Shown here: piece by piece, positions 41,324 to 50,049 of the stretch
Layout: each line of letters opens with the position of its first letter
How positions within the stretch are numbered: position 1 is the stretch's first letter
Notes under the pieces: generated by a model
What the model was told of the DNA's origin: nothing
Seen by the model: the letters and a program-made list of their open reading frames with translations, nothing else
Databases searched by the model: none
Translations under genes and position numbers: made by a program
NCBI RefSeq assembly: GCF_037940415.1
Contig: NZ_CP149798.1
Location: forward strand, 6,419,001 to 6,483,000
Source of the DNA: Streptomyces sp. f51
GTDB lineage: Bacteria; Actinomycetota; Actinomycetes; Streptomycetales; Streptomycetaceae
DNA: 64,000 nucleotides
Reading direction: 5' to 3'

Positions 41324-42669
41324 CGTCGCTCCAGAGCACGGTCGGTGAGGACTCCGGCGGAGCCCGTGTAGCGGGTCGGGTCGGTGAGGTCCGCGAGGCC
41401 GGCCCCGGGGAGATCGCGGAGAGCGGGTTCCTCGCCGAGCACGTCCGCGAGGGCCCGCCCCTCCCGGACGGCCCGTCCGGCGGCCCGTGTCAGCAGTTCC
41501 TTGGCGCGCTCCCGGCCGAGGACCGGGGCGAGTTCGACGGCCAGCCGTTCGGAGACGATCAACCCATGGGTGAGGCCCAGGTGTTCGCGCATGGCGTCGG
41601 CGTCGACCCGCAGATCCGCGGTCAGTTCGGCGGTGTCGCGGGCCGCACCTCCGGTCAGCCGGAGCAGATCGCGCAGGGGCTCCCACTCGGAGTGCCAGGC
41701 CCCGGCCGGGCGTTCGTCCTCGGCCGCCATCGCGCCGTACAGCGTCGCGGCGAGCAGGGGTGCGCGCCGGGCGGCCGAGGCGACGAGGGTGGCCTTCACC
41801 GGGTTCGCCTTGTGCGGCATCGCGGACGAACCGCCGCCCGACCCCTCGGCCAGCTCGGCGATCTCCGTGCGCGAGAGCGTGAGCACGTCGACCGCCGTCT
41901 TGCCGAGCGCGCCGGCCGTGAACGCCAGGGCGCCCGCCAGGTCCGCGACCGGGGTGCGCAGGGTGTGCCAGGGCAACTCGGGCTCGGCCAGACCGAGTTC
42001 ACGGGCGTACGCGGCGGTCAGGGCCCGGGTGTCCGGTGTGCCGAAGGCGGTGAAGGCGGCCAAGGTGCCCGCCGCTCCGCCCAGTTGGGCGGGCAGGGAG
42101 ATCCGTACGGCGCGCAGCCGGTCCCTGGCGTCGAGCACCAGGGACCGCCATCCGGCCGCCTTCAGCCCGAAGGTCGTCGGCACCGCGTGCTGGGTGAGGG
42201 TGCGGCCGGGCAGGACGGTGTCCCGGTGCCGCTCGGCGAGCCCGGCGAGGTTGTTCCCCGTCCGTTCCAGGTCCTCCAGGACCAGGTCCAGGGTGCGGGC
42301 CGCGACGAGCATGGTGGCCGAGTCCAGGATGTCCTGGCTCGTCGCGCCCCGGTGGACGTACGGGCCGAACTCGTCGGGGACGGCGGCCGTCAGGTCCGCC
42401 ACCAGCGGGATGACCGGGTTGCCGCCGCTCCTGGCGCGCAGCGCGATCGAGGCGAGGTCGAAGTCCGCGGCACGGGCGGCGAGGGTCACCGCCGCCGCGG
42501 CCCCGGCCGGAGCCAGCCCCAGCGACGCCTGGGCCAGGGTCAGCGCGGCCTCCGCGTCGAGCAGGGCCCCCAGATAGGCGGTGTCGCTCGTCGCGGCCGA
42601 CGCCGGGGAGCCCGCCCGGCCGGGAGCGAGCAGACCGAGGTCGGTCGTGACGGGGTCGGCAGCTGTCAC
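41320..42669 (-). CDS. pcaB: 3-carboxy-cis,cis-muconate cycloisomerase
   Basis: A 449-residue member of the fumarase/adenylosuccinate-lyase superfamily with the signature GGGSSAMPHKANPVKATLVA and YVHRGATSQDILDSATML. It lactonises 3-carboxymuconate, the product of PcaGH. The GTG start at 42669 overlaps the pcaG stop as GTGA. Confidence 0.93.
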   Translation of the reverse strand: MTAADPVTTDLGLLAPGRAGSPASAATSDTAYLGALLDAEAALTLAQASLGLAPAGAAAAVTLAARAADFDLASIALRARSGGNPVIPLVADLTAAVPDEFGPYVHRGATSQDILDSATMLVAARTLDLVLEDLERTGNNLAGLAERHRDTVLPGRTLTQHAVPTTFGLKAAGWRSLVLDARDRLRAVRISLPAQLGGAAGTLAAFTAFGTPDTRALTAAYARELGLAEPELPWHTLRTPVADLAGALAFTAGALGKTAVDVLTLSRTEIAELAEGSGGGSSAMPHKANPVKATLVASAARRAPLLAATLYGAMAAEDERPAGAWHSEWEPLRDLLRLTGGAARDTAELTADLRVDADAMREHLGLTHGLIVSERLAVELAPVLGRERAKELLTRAAGRAVREGRALADVLGEEPALRDLPGAGLADLTDPTRYTGSAGVLTDRALERR

Positions 42670-43235
42670 TGGAACTCCAGGAAGACCGTCTCGCCTTCGC
42701 CCTGAAGACGGATGTCGAAACGGTACGTCCGCGGTGCGTCCTGGGTCGCGATCAGCGTGGCGCGCCGCTCGTCGGGCAGTGCGTCGAGCAGCGGGTCCCG
42801 GCCGTCGGCCAGGTAGGCGCGGGTGAACAGATGGTGCGTCAGACCGCGCGCGAACACGCACACGGCGATGTACGGCTGCCCGGCGTTCCGCGGCGGGAGC
42901 GTGCGCAGGACGTAGTGGCCGTCGGCGTCGGTGGCGACCCGGCCGAAGCCGGTGAAGTCGACGCCGTTGCGGCCGAGGAAGCCGCCCGTGGACGGGTCGC
43001 GGCGCAGGGAGCCGGGTGTCCCCGTCAGGGAGCCGTCGGGCGCGGCCTGCCAGAAGTCGAGCAGGGCGTCGGGGACCGGGGCACCCGCCCCGTCGTACAC
43101 ATGGCCGCGCAGGGTGATCGTGTCGGGGTGGCCCTGCGGCGCGATGTCGCCGCCGCCCGGGAACGGCAGTGCGTGGCCGTAGAAGGGGCCGATGGTGTGG
43201 GCGGGGGTGGGGAGCGGGCGCTCGGTCGTGCTCAA
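42666..43235 (-). CDS. pcaG: Protocatechuate 3,4-dioxygenase alpha subunit
   Basis: A 189-residue intradiol dioxygenase subunit with HTIGPFYGHALPFPGG at the N-terminus and the family core ALLDFWQAAPDGSLTG. It lacks the full set of iron ligands, as expected for the alpha chain. The TTG start follows GGAGGAGGG and overlaps the pcaH stop (TTGA). Confidence 0.93.
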   Translation of the reverse strand: MSTTERPLPTPAHTIGPFYGHALPFPGGGDIAPQGHPDTITLRGHVYDGAGAPVPDALLDFWQAAPDGSLTGTPGSLRRDPSTGGFLGRNGVDFTGFGRVATDADGHYVLRTLPPRNAGQPYIAVCVFARGLTHHLFTRAYLADGRDPLLDALPDERRATLIATQDAPRTYRFDIRLQGEGETVFLEFQ

Positions 43236-43999
43236 CGGCCCTCCTCCATCCAGGTGGCGGAGGGACCGTCGAGGACGATGTCCCAGGCGTAGCCCATGGA
43301 GAACTCGGGCCGCGACAGATCGTGGCGGTAGGCGGCGATCAGCCGGTCGCGGGCCGCCGTGTCCGTCACGGACCGCAGGATCGGGTCGTGGCGGAAGAGC
43401 GGGTCGCCCGGGAAGTACATCTGGGTCACCAGCCGCTGGGTGAACGCGGTGCCGAAGACGGAGAAGTGGATGTGCGCGGGCCGCCACGCGTTGGTGTGAT
43501 TGCCCCAGGGATACGATCCCGGTCTGACCGTGGTGAACAGGTACCGTCCCTGAGCGTCCGTCAGGGTCCGCCCCACGCCAGTGAAGTTGGGGTCGAGCGG
43601 AGCCGGGTGCTGCTCGCGCAGATGGGCGTACCGCCCGGCGGCGTTGGCCTGCCAGATCTCGATGAGCTGGCCCCGCACCGGACGGCCCTCGCGGTCGAGC
43701 AGCCGGCCCGAGACGGTGATCCGCTCGCCGATCGGCTCGCCCCGGTGCTGGAGGGTGAGGTCGTTGTCGACCCCGGTGATGTCGGTGACGCCGAAGACGG
43801 GGCCCGACAGTTCGACCGTCTCCGGGTCGCCGCTCACGGCGACCAGCGGCCGTTCGGGGTGGCGGAGCCGCGAGCTGCGGTACGGCGGATAGTCACGCGC
43901 GGGGTGGTGCCGTACGGGCGCGCCGCCGGCCACCGTCTTGTCGTAAGCGTCCTGGAGATCGTCGATCTCGGCGTCGATCTCCGACTGGGTGGGAGCCAT
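43232..43999 (-). CDS. pcaH: Protocatechuate 3,4-dioxygenase beta subunit
   Basis: A 255-residue subunit holding the Fe(III) site. The tyrosine and histidine ligands are visible in NAAGRYAHLREQH, RPGSYPWGNHTNAWRP and PAHIHFSVFG. An intradiol signature LIEIWQANAAGRY is present. With PcaG it cleaves protocatechuate to 3-carboxy-cis,cis-muconate. It lies 10 nt after pcaJ, so no pcaF thiolase gene intervenes. Confidence 0.94.
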   Translation of the reverse strand: MAPTQSEIDAEIDDLQDAYDKTVAGGAPVRHHPARDYPPYRSSRLRHPERPLVAVSGDPETVELSGPVFGVTDITGVDNDLTLQHRGEPIGERITVSGRLLDREGRPVRGQLIEIWQANAAGRYAHLREQHPAPLDPNFTGVGRTLTDAQGRYLFTTVRPGSYPWGNHTNAWRPAHIHFSVFGTAFTQRLVTQMYFPGDPLFRHDPILRSVTDTAARDRLIAAYRHDLSRPEFSMGYAWDIVLDGPSATWMEEGR

Positions 44000-44009
44000 G
44001 GTCGCCTTC

Positions 44010-44657
44010 CTAGCGTCCGGGGGCGGGGGTGAGGACGGGGGCGGCGGTCCTCGCCGCGATCTCCGCGGCCGTGACCCCCGGCGCGGTCTCGACCAGCAGC
44101 AGTCCGTCGGGGGTGACGTCGAGGACGCCCAGATCGGTGATGATCCGGTTCACGCAGGCCTTCCCGGTGAGCGGCAGTTCGCACTCACGGAGGATCTTGG
44201 GCGTGCCGTCCTTGGCGGTGTGCGTCATCACGACGATGACGGTCCTGGCCCCGTGGACGAGGTCCATCGCGCCGCCGATGCCGGTGATCATCTTGCCGGG
44301 GACGGCCCAGTTGGCGAGGTCGCCGCCGGCCGACACCTGCATCGCGCCCAGCACCGCGACGTCGATGTGCCCGCCGCGGATCATCCCGAAGGAGAGCGCG
44401 GAGTCGAAGTACGAGGCACCCGGCAGGACGGTCACGGTCTCCTTGCCCGCGTTGATGAGATCGGGGTCGACCTGGTCCTCGGCCGGGTAGGGGCCGGTGC
44501 CCAGGATGCCGTTCTCCGACTCCAGGACCACCTCGACGCCCGGGGGGAGATGGTTGGGGATCAGCGTCGGCAGGCCGATGCCGAGGTTCACGTACTGGCC
44601 GTCCTTCAGCTCACGCGCGGCGCGGGCGGCCATCTCCTCCCTGCTCCAGGCCATCAC
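44010..44657 (-). CDS. pcaJ: 3-oxoadipate CoA-transferase subunit B
   Basis: A 215-residue CoA-transferase beta subunit with the catalytic glutamate in VVLESENGILGTGPYP and the following GASYFDSALSFGMIRGGHID. Its ATG overlaps the pcaI stop (ATGA). With PcaI it moves CoA from succinyl-CoA to 3-oxoadipate. Confidence 0.94.
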   Translation of the reverse strand: MMAWSREEMAARAARELKDGQYVNLGIGLPTLIPNHLPPGVEVVLESENGILGTGPYPAEDQVDPDLINAGKETVTVLPGASYFDSALSFGMIRGGHIDVAVLGAMQVSAGGDLANWAVPGKMITGIGGAMDLVHGARTVIVVMTHTAKDGTPKILRECELPLTGKACVNRIITDLGVLDVTPDGLLLVETAPGVTAAEIAARTAAPVLTPAPGR

Positions 44658-45466
44658 GCGCCCACCGGTCCGCCGGTCGTGCCCGTGGTCGCGTAGGCCG
44701 CGCCGGCCGCCGGCACCGAGACCGTCCGCTTCTCGATCATCTTGGCTTCCGCCTGTTCCCGGGTCAGGGCCACGACACGCTGGACGAAGATGCCCGGCAG
44801 ATGAACCGCGTCCGGGTCGATCCCGCCCGGCTCGACGAGTTCCTCGACCTCGGCGATCGTCACCCGGCCCGCCATCGCGGCGAGCGGGTTGAAGTTCCGG
44901 GCGGACTTGCCGAAGACGAGATTGCCGTGACGGTCGCCCCTGGCGGCCCGTACCAGCGCGAAGTCGGTGCGGATGCCGTGCTCCAGCACGTATTCGGTGC
45001 CGTCGAACTCGCGCACCTCCTTCGGCGGGGAGGCCAGCGTGACACCGCCCTTGCCGTCGTACCGCCAGGGCAGTCCGCCCTCGGCGACCTGGGTGCCGAC
45101 CCCGGCGGGCGTGTAGAAGGCGGGGATCCCGGCGCCGCCCGCGCGCAGCCGTTCGGCCAGCGTGCCCTGCGGGATCATCTCGACCTCCAGCTCGCCGGCC
45201 AGGTACTGCCGGGCGAACTCCTTGTTCGCGCCGATGTACGAGCCGGTGACGCGCGCGATGCGGCCGGCGGCGAGCAGGGTCGCGAGCCCGGAGTCCATGG
45301 CCCCGCAGTTGTTGGAGACGACCCCGAGCCCCTGGACGCCACGCTCGTGGAGGGCCCGGATCAGCACGTTCGGTACACCGCTGAGGCCGAACCCGCCGAC
45401 CGCCAGGGTAGCGCCGTCCGGTACATCGGCCACCGCCTCCAGTGCCGTGGCGACCACCTTGTCCAT
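44654..45466 (-). CDS. pcaI: 3-oxoadipate CoA-transferase subunit A
   Basis: A 270-residue CoA-transferase alpha subunit with the oxyanion-type glycine motif TLAVGGFGLSGVPNVLIRAL and GSYIGANKEFARQYLAGELE. The start at 45466 (MDKVVATALEAVADVP) is preferred; an in-frame ATG at 45505 would overlap the operator. It is the first gene of the pca operon, divergent from pcaV. Confidence 0.92.
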   Translation of the reverse strand: MDKVVATALEAVADVPDGATLAVGGFGLSGVPNVLIRALHERGVQGLGVVSNNCGAMDSGLATLLAAGRIARVTGSYIGANKEFARQYLAGELEVEMIPQGTLAERLRAGGAGIPAFYTPAGVGTQVAEGGLPWRYDGKGGVTLASPPKEVREFDGTEYVLEHGIRTDFALVRAARGDRHGNLVFGKSARNFNPLAAMAGRVTIAEVEELVEPGGIDPDAVHLPGIFVQRVVALTREQAEAKMIEKRTVSVPAAGAAYATTGTTGGPVGA

Positions 45467-45499
45467 CCGTGAAGCCCCATCTCTCCCGAGTGTCCCGCG

Positions 45500-45533
45500 C
45501 GACAAACTAGTCAGGGCACTGATTAATTTGTCG
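45500..45533. promoter_or_regulatory. PcaV operator, 15-bp inverted repeat
   Basis: CGACAAACTAGTCAG (45500-45514) and CTGATTAATTTGTCG (45519-45533) are complementary at 13 of 15 positions around GGCA. It starts 33 nt upstream of the pcaI start. MarR proteins bind such palindromes as dimers, and PcaV is known to repress pcaI transcription in S. coelicolor. A UUCG-type hairpin, CGGAC/GTCCG (45556-45569), lies next to it on the pcaV side. Confidence 0.8.
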
Positions 45534-45707
45534 AGGTGCTCAACACGCTGTCACCCGGACTTCGGTCCGTCAAGACTCCGCATGGGGGCCGTTGCGGGCG
45601 GTCGGCGCGGTCGTGGACGTCGGGACAGCCGTCGGGGCCGCCAGGTATCGTTCAGTGCACCAACGAATTTTCGACGCGTCAGCGCGTACCGGACCCGAGG
45701 AGCGCAC

Positions 45708-46172
45708 ATGGCCGCGGTGGACCTCTCCACCCACCCCGGGCACCTGGCCCGGCGGCTCCAGCAGGCGCACTACCTGCTGTGGAACACGATGGTCTCCGAG
45801 GAGATCACCTCGCCGCAGTTCGCGGTCCTGAACGCACTCGTGGCCGAACCCGGCCTCGACCAGCGGACGGTGGGGGAGCGGGTGGGGCTCGACCGGTCCA
45901 CGATCGCCGAGGTCGTCAGCCGGCTCGGACGGCGCGCGCTGCTGGACAAGGTGCGCGACCCGCAGGACGGGCGGCGCTTCCTGCTGCGCCTGACGGACGA
46001 CGGGGTGCGCGTCCACCGGAAGCTGACCGTGCGCACCGCGCGGATGAACCAGGTCTTCCTCGCCCCCCTCTCCGCCGAGGAACAGGGCGTCTTCCTCGAC
46101 CTCATCCAGCGGGTCTCGGACGCCGCCGAAGGGCTCCGCAACCCGGCGGAACCCCTCCGCGCGCCGCACTGA
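45708..46172 (+). CDS. pcaV: MarR-family protocatechuate-responsive repressor
   Basis: A 154-residue MarR protein started at the ATG after GAGGAG. The winged helix is in LDQRTVGERVGLDRSTIAEV. Arg15 and His21 lie in the N-terminal helix (GHLARRLQQAHYLLW), where S. coelicolor PcaV contacts protocatechuate. It is divergent from pcaI with a long inverted repeat between them. It should repress the operon until protocatechuate binds. Confidence 0.92.
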   Translation: MAAVDLSTHPGHLARRLQQAHYLLWNTMVSEEITSPQFAVLNALVAEPGLDQRTVGERVGLDRSTIAEVVSRLGRRALLDKVRDPQDGRRFLLRLTDDGVRVHRKLTVRTARMNQVFLAPLSAEEQGVFLDLIQRVSDAAEGLRNPAEPLRAPH

Positions 46173-46185
46173 GGACCGCCGGACC

Positions 46186-47163
46186 TCACGCCTGGGCGAG
46201 CACCACCCACACCTGGCCCGGGGCGAAGTTCATCGGCGTGCCGTCCGGAGCGGTGAACCGGGTGCCGTCGGTCGCCCCAGGGCGGTTCCACGTGGCGTCG
46301 AAGGAGCGGCCGTCGCGCAGCACCTGCGCCTTGCCCGTGCCGACGGACTCCGAGAACGGCGAGTTGTTGCCGAGCACGTCGTGGTACTTCGACTTGGTCA
46401 CCTTGACGTACTGGACGACCACCGTCGCCGGAGCCACCGTCCTGCCGTCGGTCGTCACGGTCGGGGTGCCGTCCATGGCCACCAGATACCGTCCGCGGTC
46501 GGCGGACCAGGTGAAGGTGAAGCGGGCGGACGGGAAGCGGACCGTGCGGGAGGCCTCGGGCGTGCCGCCCGCGGGGGCGGCGCCGAAACGGAAGCCCGTG
46601 GTCAGCGCGGCGTCACCGGGCGCGGAGTCCATGAGCCGGCGCGGACGCAGATACAGATTGTGCGGCGCGGCCTTGCCCGTGCCCCGGTACCAGGCGTCGG
46701 GCACCTTCCCCGCGGGCTCGGGAACCAGCGGGGCGCTGTCTATCAGCGGCAGCAGTTTGCGCTGGGCCCCGGAGAACGCGAGCGTCGGCCGGTGGAACTG
46801 TCTCAGCAGTTCGAGGTCCGACTCGCGGGCGCTGCGCACCGGTCCGACGGCGGCCGGCAGGGTGCTGGCGAAGACAGCCATCAGCCGGCTCAGACCGCCC
46901 TCGACCTGCTCCGCGTAGATCACGTCCGCCGCGTCGAGCCCCGTCTGGGGGCGCGCGTCGGGCGCGTTGTCTATCTTCACCGCGAGCACCGGGCCGGTGC
47001 TCGCCGTGGCGCTCCGACTCGGGCTCTGGCTCTGGCTCGGGGACCGCCTGTCGTCGGCGCGTCCGCCCCCCGAGGTGCAGCCCGCCATCAGGGAGCCCGT
47101 CACCGTGACGGCCACCAGCGCCGCCGTCCACCCGCCCCGCCCGTTCCGCACCATCTTCCGCAT
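46186..47163 (-). CDS. DUF3048-domain lipoprotein
   Basis: About 325 residues. A lipoprotein leader (MVRNGRGGWTAALVAVTVTG) ends at SLMAGC, followed by a Ser/Arg-rich linker. The mature part has the DUF3048 hallmarks VLAVKIDNAPDARPQTGLDA, ADVIYAEQVEGGLSRLMAVF and GPVRSARESDLELL. The fold is thought to be envelope-associated, but its role is unknown (YerB-like). A GTG at 47169 could add two residues. Confidence 0.85.
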   Translation of the reverse strand: MRKMVRNGRGGWTAALVAVTVTGSLMAGCTSGGGRADDRRSPSQSQSPSRSATASTGPVLAVKIDNAPDARPQTGLDAADVIYAEQVEGGLSRLMAVFASTLPAAVGPVRSARESDLELLRQFHRPTLAFSGAQRKLLPLIDSAPLVPEPAGKVPDAWYRGTGKAAPHNLYLRPRRLMDSAPGDAALTTGFRFGAAPAGGTPEASRTVRFPSARFTFTWSADRGRYLVAMDGTPTVTTDGRTVAPATVVVQYVKVTKSKYHDVLGNNSPFSESVGTGKAQVLRDGRSFDATWNRPGATDGTRFTAPDGTPMNFAPGQVWVVLAQA

Positions 47164-47331
47164 GCCCACCGTGCCACCTGTCCCGTGCCATCGATTGTGC
47201 GTTCATCAGTTCATCGGTGGCTTTACCCGATCGTTTCTGATTACGCGTGGCGAGTGAGGTGACCGGTTCGACGGGACGATCCCTGCGGGGGTGAACGGGG
47301 TCGCGGACGACGTGGTTCCGTGCCCGGTGCG

Positions 47332-48402
47332 TCAGCTCCGCGGCCCCAGGATCTCCGCCAGGTCGTAGCCGACCGGCTCCTCCAGTTGTCCGTACGTGCA
47401 GCTCTCGGCGGTGCGGTCGGGACGCCATCGGCGGAAGCGGGCCGTGTGGCGGAACCGTACGCCGTTCTCTATGTGGTCGTACGCCACCTCGGCCACCCGC
47501 TCGGGCCGGACCGGGATCCAGGACAGGTCCTTCTTCGCCGACCATCTGCTCGGCGCGCCCGGCAGCCTGGCCGACTCGTGCGCCGACTCCTGCGCCCAGG
47601 CCGCCCACGGATGCCCGGTCACGTCCTCCAGCCGCAGCGGCTCGAGCTCCTCCACCAGCTCCGCCCGCCGCTTCATCGTGAACGCGGCGCTCACGCCCAC
47701 GTGTTGGAGCGTGCCGCCGGTGTCGTACAGCCCCAGCAGCAGCGACCCGACGACCGGCCCGCTCTTGTGGAAGCGGTAGCCGGCCACCACGACATCGGCC
47801 GTCCGCTCGTGCTTGATCTTGTACATGGCCCGCTCGTCCCGCAGATACGGAAGCGTGAGAGGTTTCGCCATGACCCCGTCGAGCCCCGCGCCCTCGTACT
47901 GCTCGAACCAGCGCTGCGCCACCTCGCGGTCCGTGGTCGCGGGCGCCAGGTGCACGGGCGCCGTCACCCCGGTCAGCGCCTTCGCCAGCAGCGCCCGCCG
48001 GTCGCCCAGCGGCACGTCGAGCAGGGAGGTGTCGGCCAGGGCCAGCAGGTCGAAGGCCACGAAGGACGCGGGGGTCTTCTCCGCCAGCATCCGCACCCGT
48101 GAGTCCGCGGGGTGGATCCGCTCGGTGAGCGCGTCGAAGTCGAGCCGCCCCTCCCTGGCGATCACGATCTCCCCGTCCATCACGCACCGCTCCGGCAGCC
48201 GCTCCCGCAACGCCTCCACCAGCTCCGGGAAATACCTGGTCAGCGGCTTGCCGGTGCGGCTCCCGATCTCCAGCTCGTCCCCGTCACGGAACACGATCGC
48301 CCGGAACCCGTCCCACTTCGCCTCGTAGTGCATGTCCGGCGGGATCTTCGCCACGGACTTGGCGAGCATCGGCTTCACGGGGGGCATGACGGGCAGATCC
48401 AT
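47332..48402 (-). CDS. ligC: ATP-dependent DNA ligase, LigC type
   Basis: A 356-residue ligase with the adenylated lysine K29 in HYEAKWDGFRAIVF, motif III FVAFDLLAL, motif IV GLDGVMAKPL and motif V MYKIKHERTADVVVAGY. An OB domain follows. It would seal nicks in ATP-dependent end-joining or excision repair with Ku and the LigD-type polymerase. That polymerase lies 5.8 kb downstream of this gene's position, separated by unrelated small genes. Confidence 0.92.
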   Translation of the reverse strand: MDLPVMPPVKPMLAKSVAKIPPDMHYEAKWDGFRAIVFRDGDELEIGSRTGKPLTRYFPELVEALRERLPERCVMDGEIVIAREGRLDFDALTERIHPADSRVRMLAEKTPASFVAFDLLALADTSLLDVPLGDRRALLAKALTGVTAPVHLAPATTDREVAQRWFEQYEGAGLDGVMAKPLTLPYLRDERAMYKIKHERTADVVVAGYRFHKSGPVVGSLLLGLYDTGGTLQHVGVSAAFTMKRRAELVEELEPLRLEDVTGHPWAAWAQESAHESARLPGAPSRWSAKKDLSWIPVRPERVAEVAYDHIENGVRFRHTARFRRWRPDRTAESCTYGQLEEPVGYDLAEILGPRS

Positions 48403-48554
48403 ACTTCGACTCTAAGAGCCGTCCAGGGTGTCCGCCTGTCGCGTCTTCCGTCCGACAGGGTCCGCTTGTCCTGCGGTTTTACCGCCGCTTCGCGGCCGGG
48501 CTGTGGGAGGAGTGTGAGACGCCGCCCGGTTCCCGGCCCCGCCGGCGGTCGTCG

Positions 48555-49181
48555 CTAGCTGTCTGAGGGCTGCGATGCGGGACGGGTGAACAGGTGTGCG
48601 CGCCGTACCCCGGCCTTGCGCAGTTCGTCTGCCACGATGCGCAGCGTGGTGCGGGCCATGTGCGGAAACATCCCGCCCTTGCAGTCCATCCACACGCGGG
48701 GGACCGTGTCGTCGACGGCGACGTAGTTGGGGCTGTAGAGGTCGGTGTCGGCCATGACATCTTCGGCCTCCTCCGGCGAGAGTTCGCGGCCGTCCTCAAG
48801 CACGCGCCCCAGGCGCCGTTCCGCGGCGGTGAGCGCCGCGACCGCACGGGCCGGGTCGTTCGACTCGACCGCGATCTCCCAGTGCTGCTGAAACATATCG
48901 CCGTTGCCCCCCAGGATGCGCAGCGCGCCGGGGTCTACCGTGATGCCGCCCGGCTCGCTCTCCGAGACCACGGCCCGACGCATCCAGAATGCGCTTTGGT
49001 CGGTTTCCAGGCATGCCTCGGCCACGTGCCAGAGCATCTGCGGGCCGGACCCGCCAACTGCCTCCTCGAACAGGCTGCGTGCGCGTTCCCGGTCCCCCGA
49101 TTCCAGGGCCTGGCACCCTCGTCCGAAGGCGATCCCGGCAGGGTGATCGGCAGATGGCAGGCGGGAGTCATCAGTGTCCAC
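48555..49181 (-). CDS. Hypothetical protein with TPR-like N-terminus
   Basis: A 208-residue protein I do not recognise. Residues 15-65 look like a TPR-type helix pair (GRGCQALESGDRERARSLFE, then VAEACLETDQSAFW). The C-terminal part contains VPRVWMDCKGGMFPHMARTT and ends near RRAHLFTRPAS. No signal peptide or membrane helix is present. Third-position GC is lower than in the neighbouring ligase, as in the next few genes, suggesting a different origin. Confidence 0.7.
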   Translation of the reverse strand: MDTDDSRLPSADHPAGIAFGRGCQALESGDRERARSLFEEAVGGSGPQMLWHVAEACLETDQSAFWMRRAVVSESEPGGITVDPGALRILGGNGDMFQQHWEIAVESNDPARAVAALTAAERRLGRVLEDGRELSPEEAEDVMADTDLYSPNYVAVDDTVPRVWMDCKGGMFPHMARTTLRIVADELRKAGVRRAHLFTRPASQPSDS

Positions 49182-49488
49182 AGCCGATGTCTACCACCCA
49201 GTTCTGACATATGGTCACTGAACTGCCGAATCGACCGGCAGCGCCGCCACAGAACCGACCCGGTCGAACTCGCCCGGCAAATGGTCAAGTTCCCCTGTCA
49301 GAGGACAACAAGCTCCGGCTGCGCCTCGGTCGGCGGGCGCACAACGCTTGGCGGCGAACCCGTGAAGCCGGCATGCGATGAGCGGGCACGCGTCCAGAAG
49401 TGCGCCTTCGCGGTGCTGCTTTGCAGATTCGTCGTCGCGGACGTACCCTCCCGGTCCACTTCGTTGGAGCGGGTGGAAGGGAACCGAG
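49182..49488. other. Gene-free divergent region in the accessory block
   Basis: This 307-nt gap lies between two divergent hypothetical genes. It has no supported frame. CAGTTC (49199-49204) and GAACTG (49220-49225) form an inverted repeat around ACATATGG, a plausible operator/promoter patch near the minus-strand gene. Confidence 0.45.
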
Positions 49489-49743
49489 ATGAGTGAGTCG
49501 TACGAGGAACTGGAAGCGCGGTACAGGGTTGCCCTGAACCGCGTGAGCGAGGCATACGGGGTCCTGCGCAACATCATGGGTGATCCCAAGCCCCTTGCCC
49601 CCGGGGAAGATCCTCCCGTCCTGACCAAGGCGGAGCGCGACGCGCAGACCGAGGCCATGAAGGCGTTCCAGGAGTACGTGCCAGTTCGCGATCTGTACTG
49701 GGCCACCCGATGGGGCCGCGAGGGCAACCCGCCGAAGACCTGA
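49489..49743 (+). CDS. Small hypothetical protein
   Basis: An 84-residue acidic, helical protein (MSESYEELEARYRVALNRVS, ending GREGNPPKT), with a GGAAGG site before the ATG. The N-terminal half has a coiled-coil-like heptad pattern. No family is recognised. It lies within the block of low-conservation genes between ligC and the LigD-type polymerase. Confidence 0.65.
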   Translation: MSESYEELEARYRVALNRVSEAYGVLRNIMGDPKPLAPGEDPPVLTKAERDAQTEAMKAFQEYVPVRDLYWATRWGREGNPPKT

Positions 49744-49789
49744 CGGCGCGGCGCGGGCAGCCGTTGTCACGGCGGAACGGCTGCCCGCG

Positions 49790-49981
49790 TCAGTGTTCCC
49801 AGGCATCCGGCCCGCCACCGCGCCACTCGATCAGCTCGGATCGGACGACGTCCATCTCGTCCCAGCCTTGGAGCCCGGCCTCTTGCAGGAACGCGACGAC
49901 GTCCCGGACCGAGAACGCGCGGCCGAGGATGGTGCCGTCGGCGCGGACGCGCCGGCCGCCGTCCTCGTCGGGCGGGTACAT
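49790..49981 (-). CDS. Small hypothetical protein, integrative-element type
   Basis: A 63-residue frame from ATG 49981: MYPPDEDGGRRVRADGTILG, then FSVRDVVAFLQEAGLQGWDE and a tail of IEWRGGGPDAWEH. From memory, similar small proteins occur in actinomycete integrative elements and phage-like regions; their function is unknown. No clear ribosome site precedes the ATG, and the frame stays open far upstream, so the start is uncertain and the gene may be a remnant. Confidence 0.5.
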   Translation of the reverse strand: MYPPDEDGGRRVRADGTILGRAFSVRDVVAFLQEAGLQGWDEMDVVRSELIEWRGGGPDAWEH

Positions 49982-50049
49982 GTTCCAGGCGACGCATAGA
50001 CGTTGAAGGCGCCCGCGAACTGGGCGCCCCCTCGCCGACCGCATACAGC

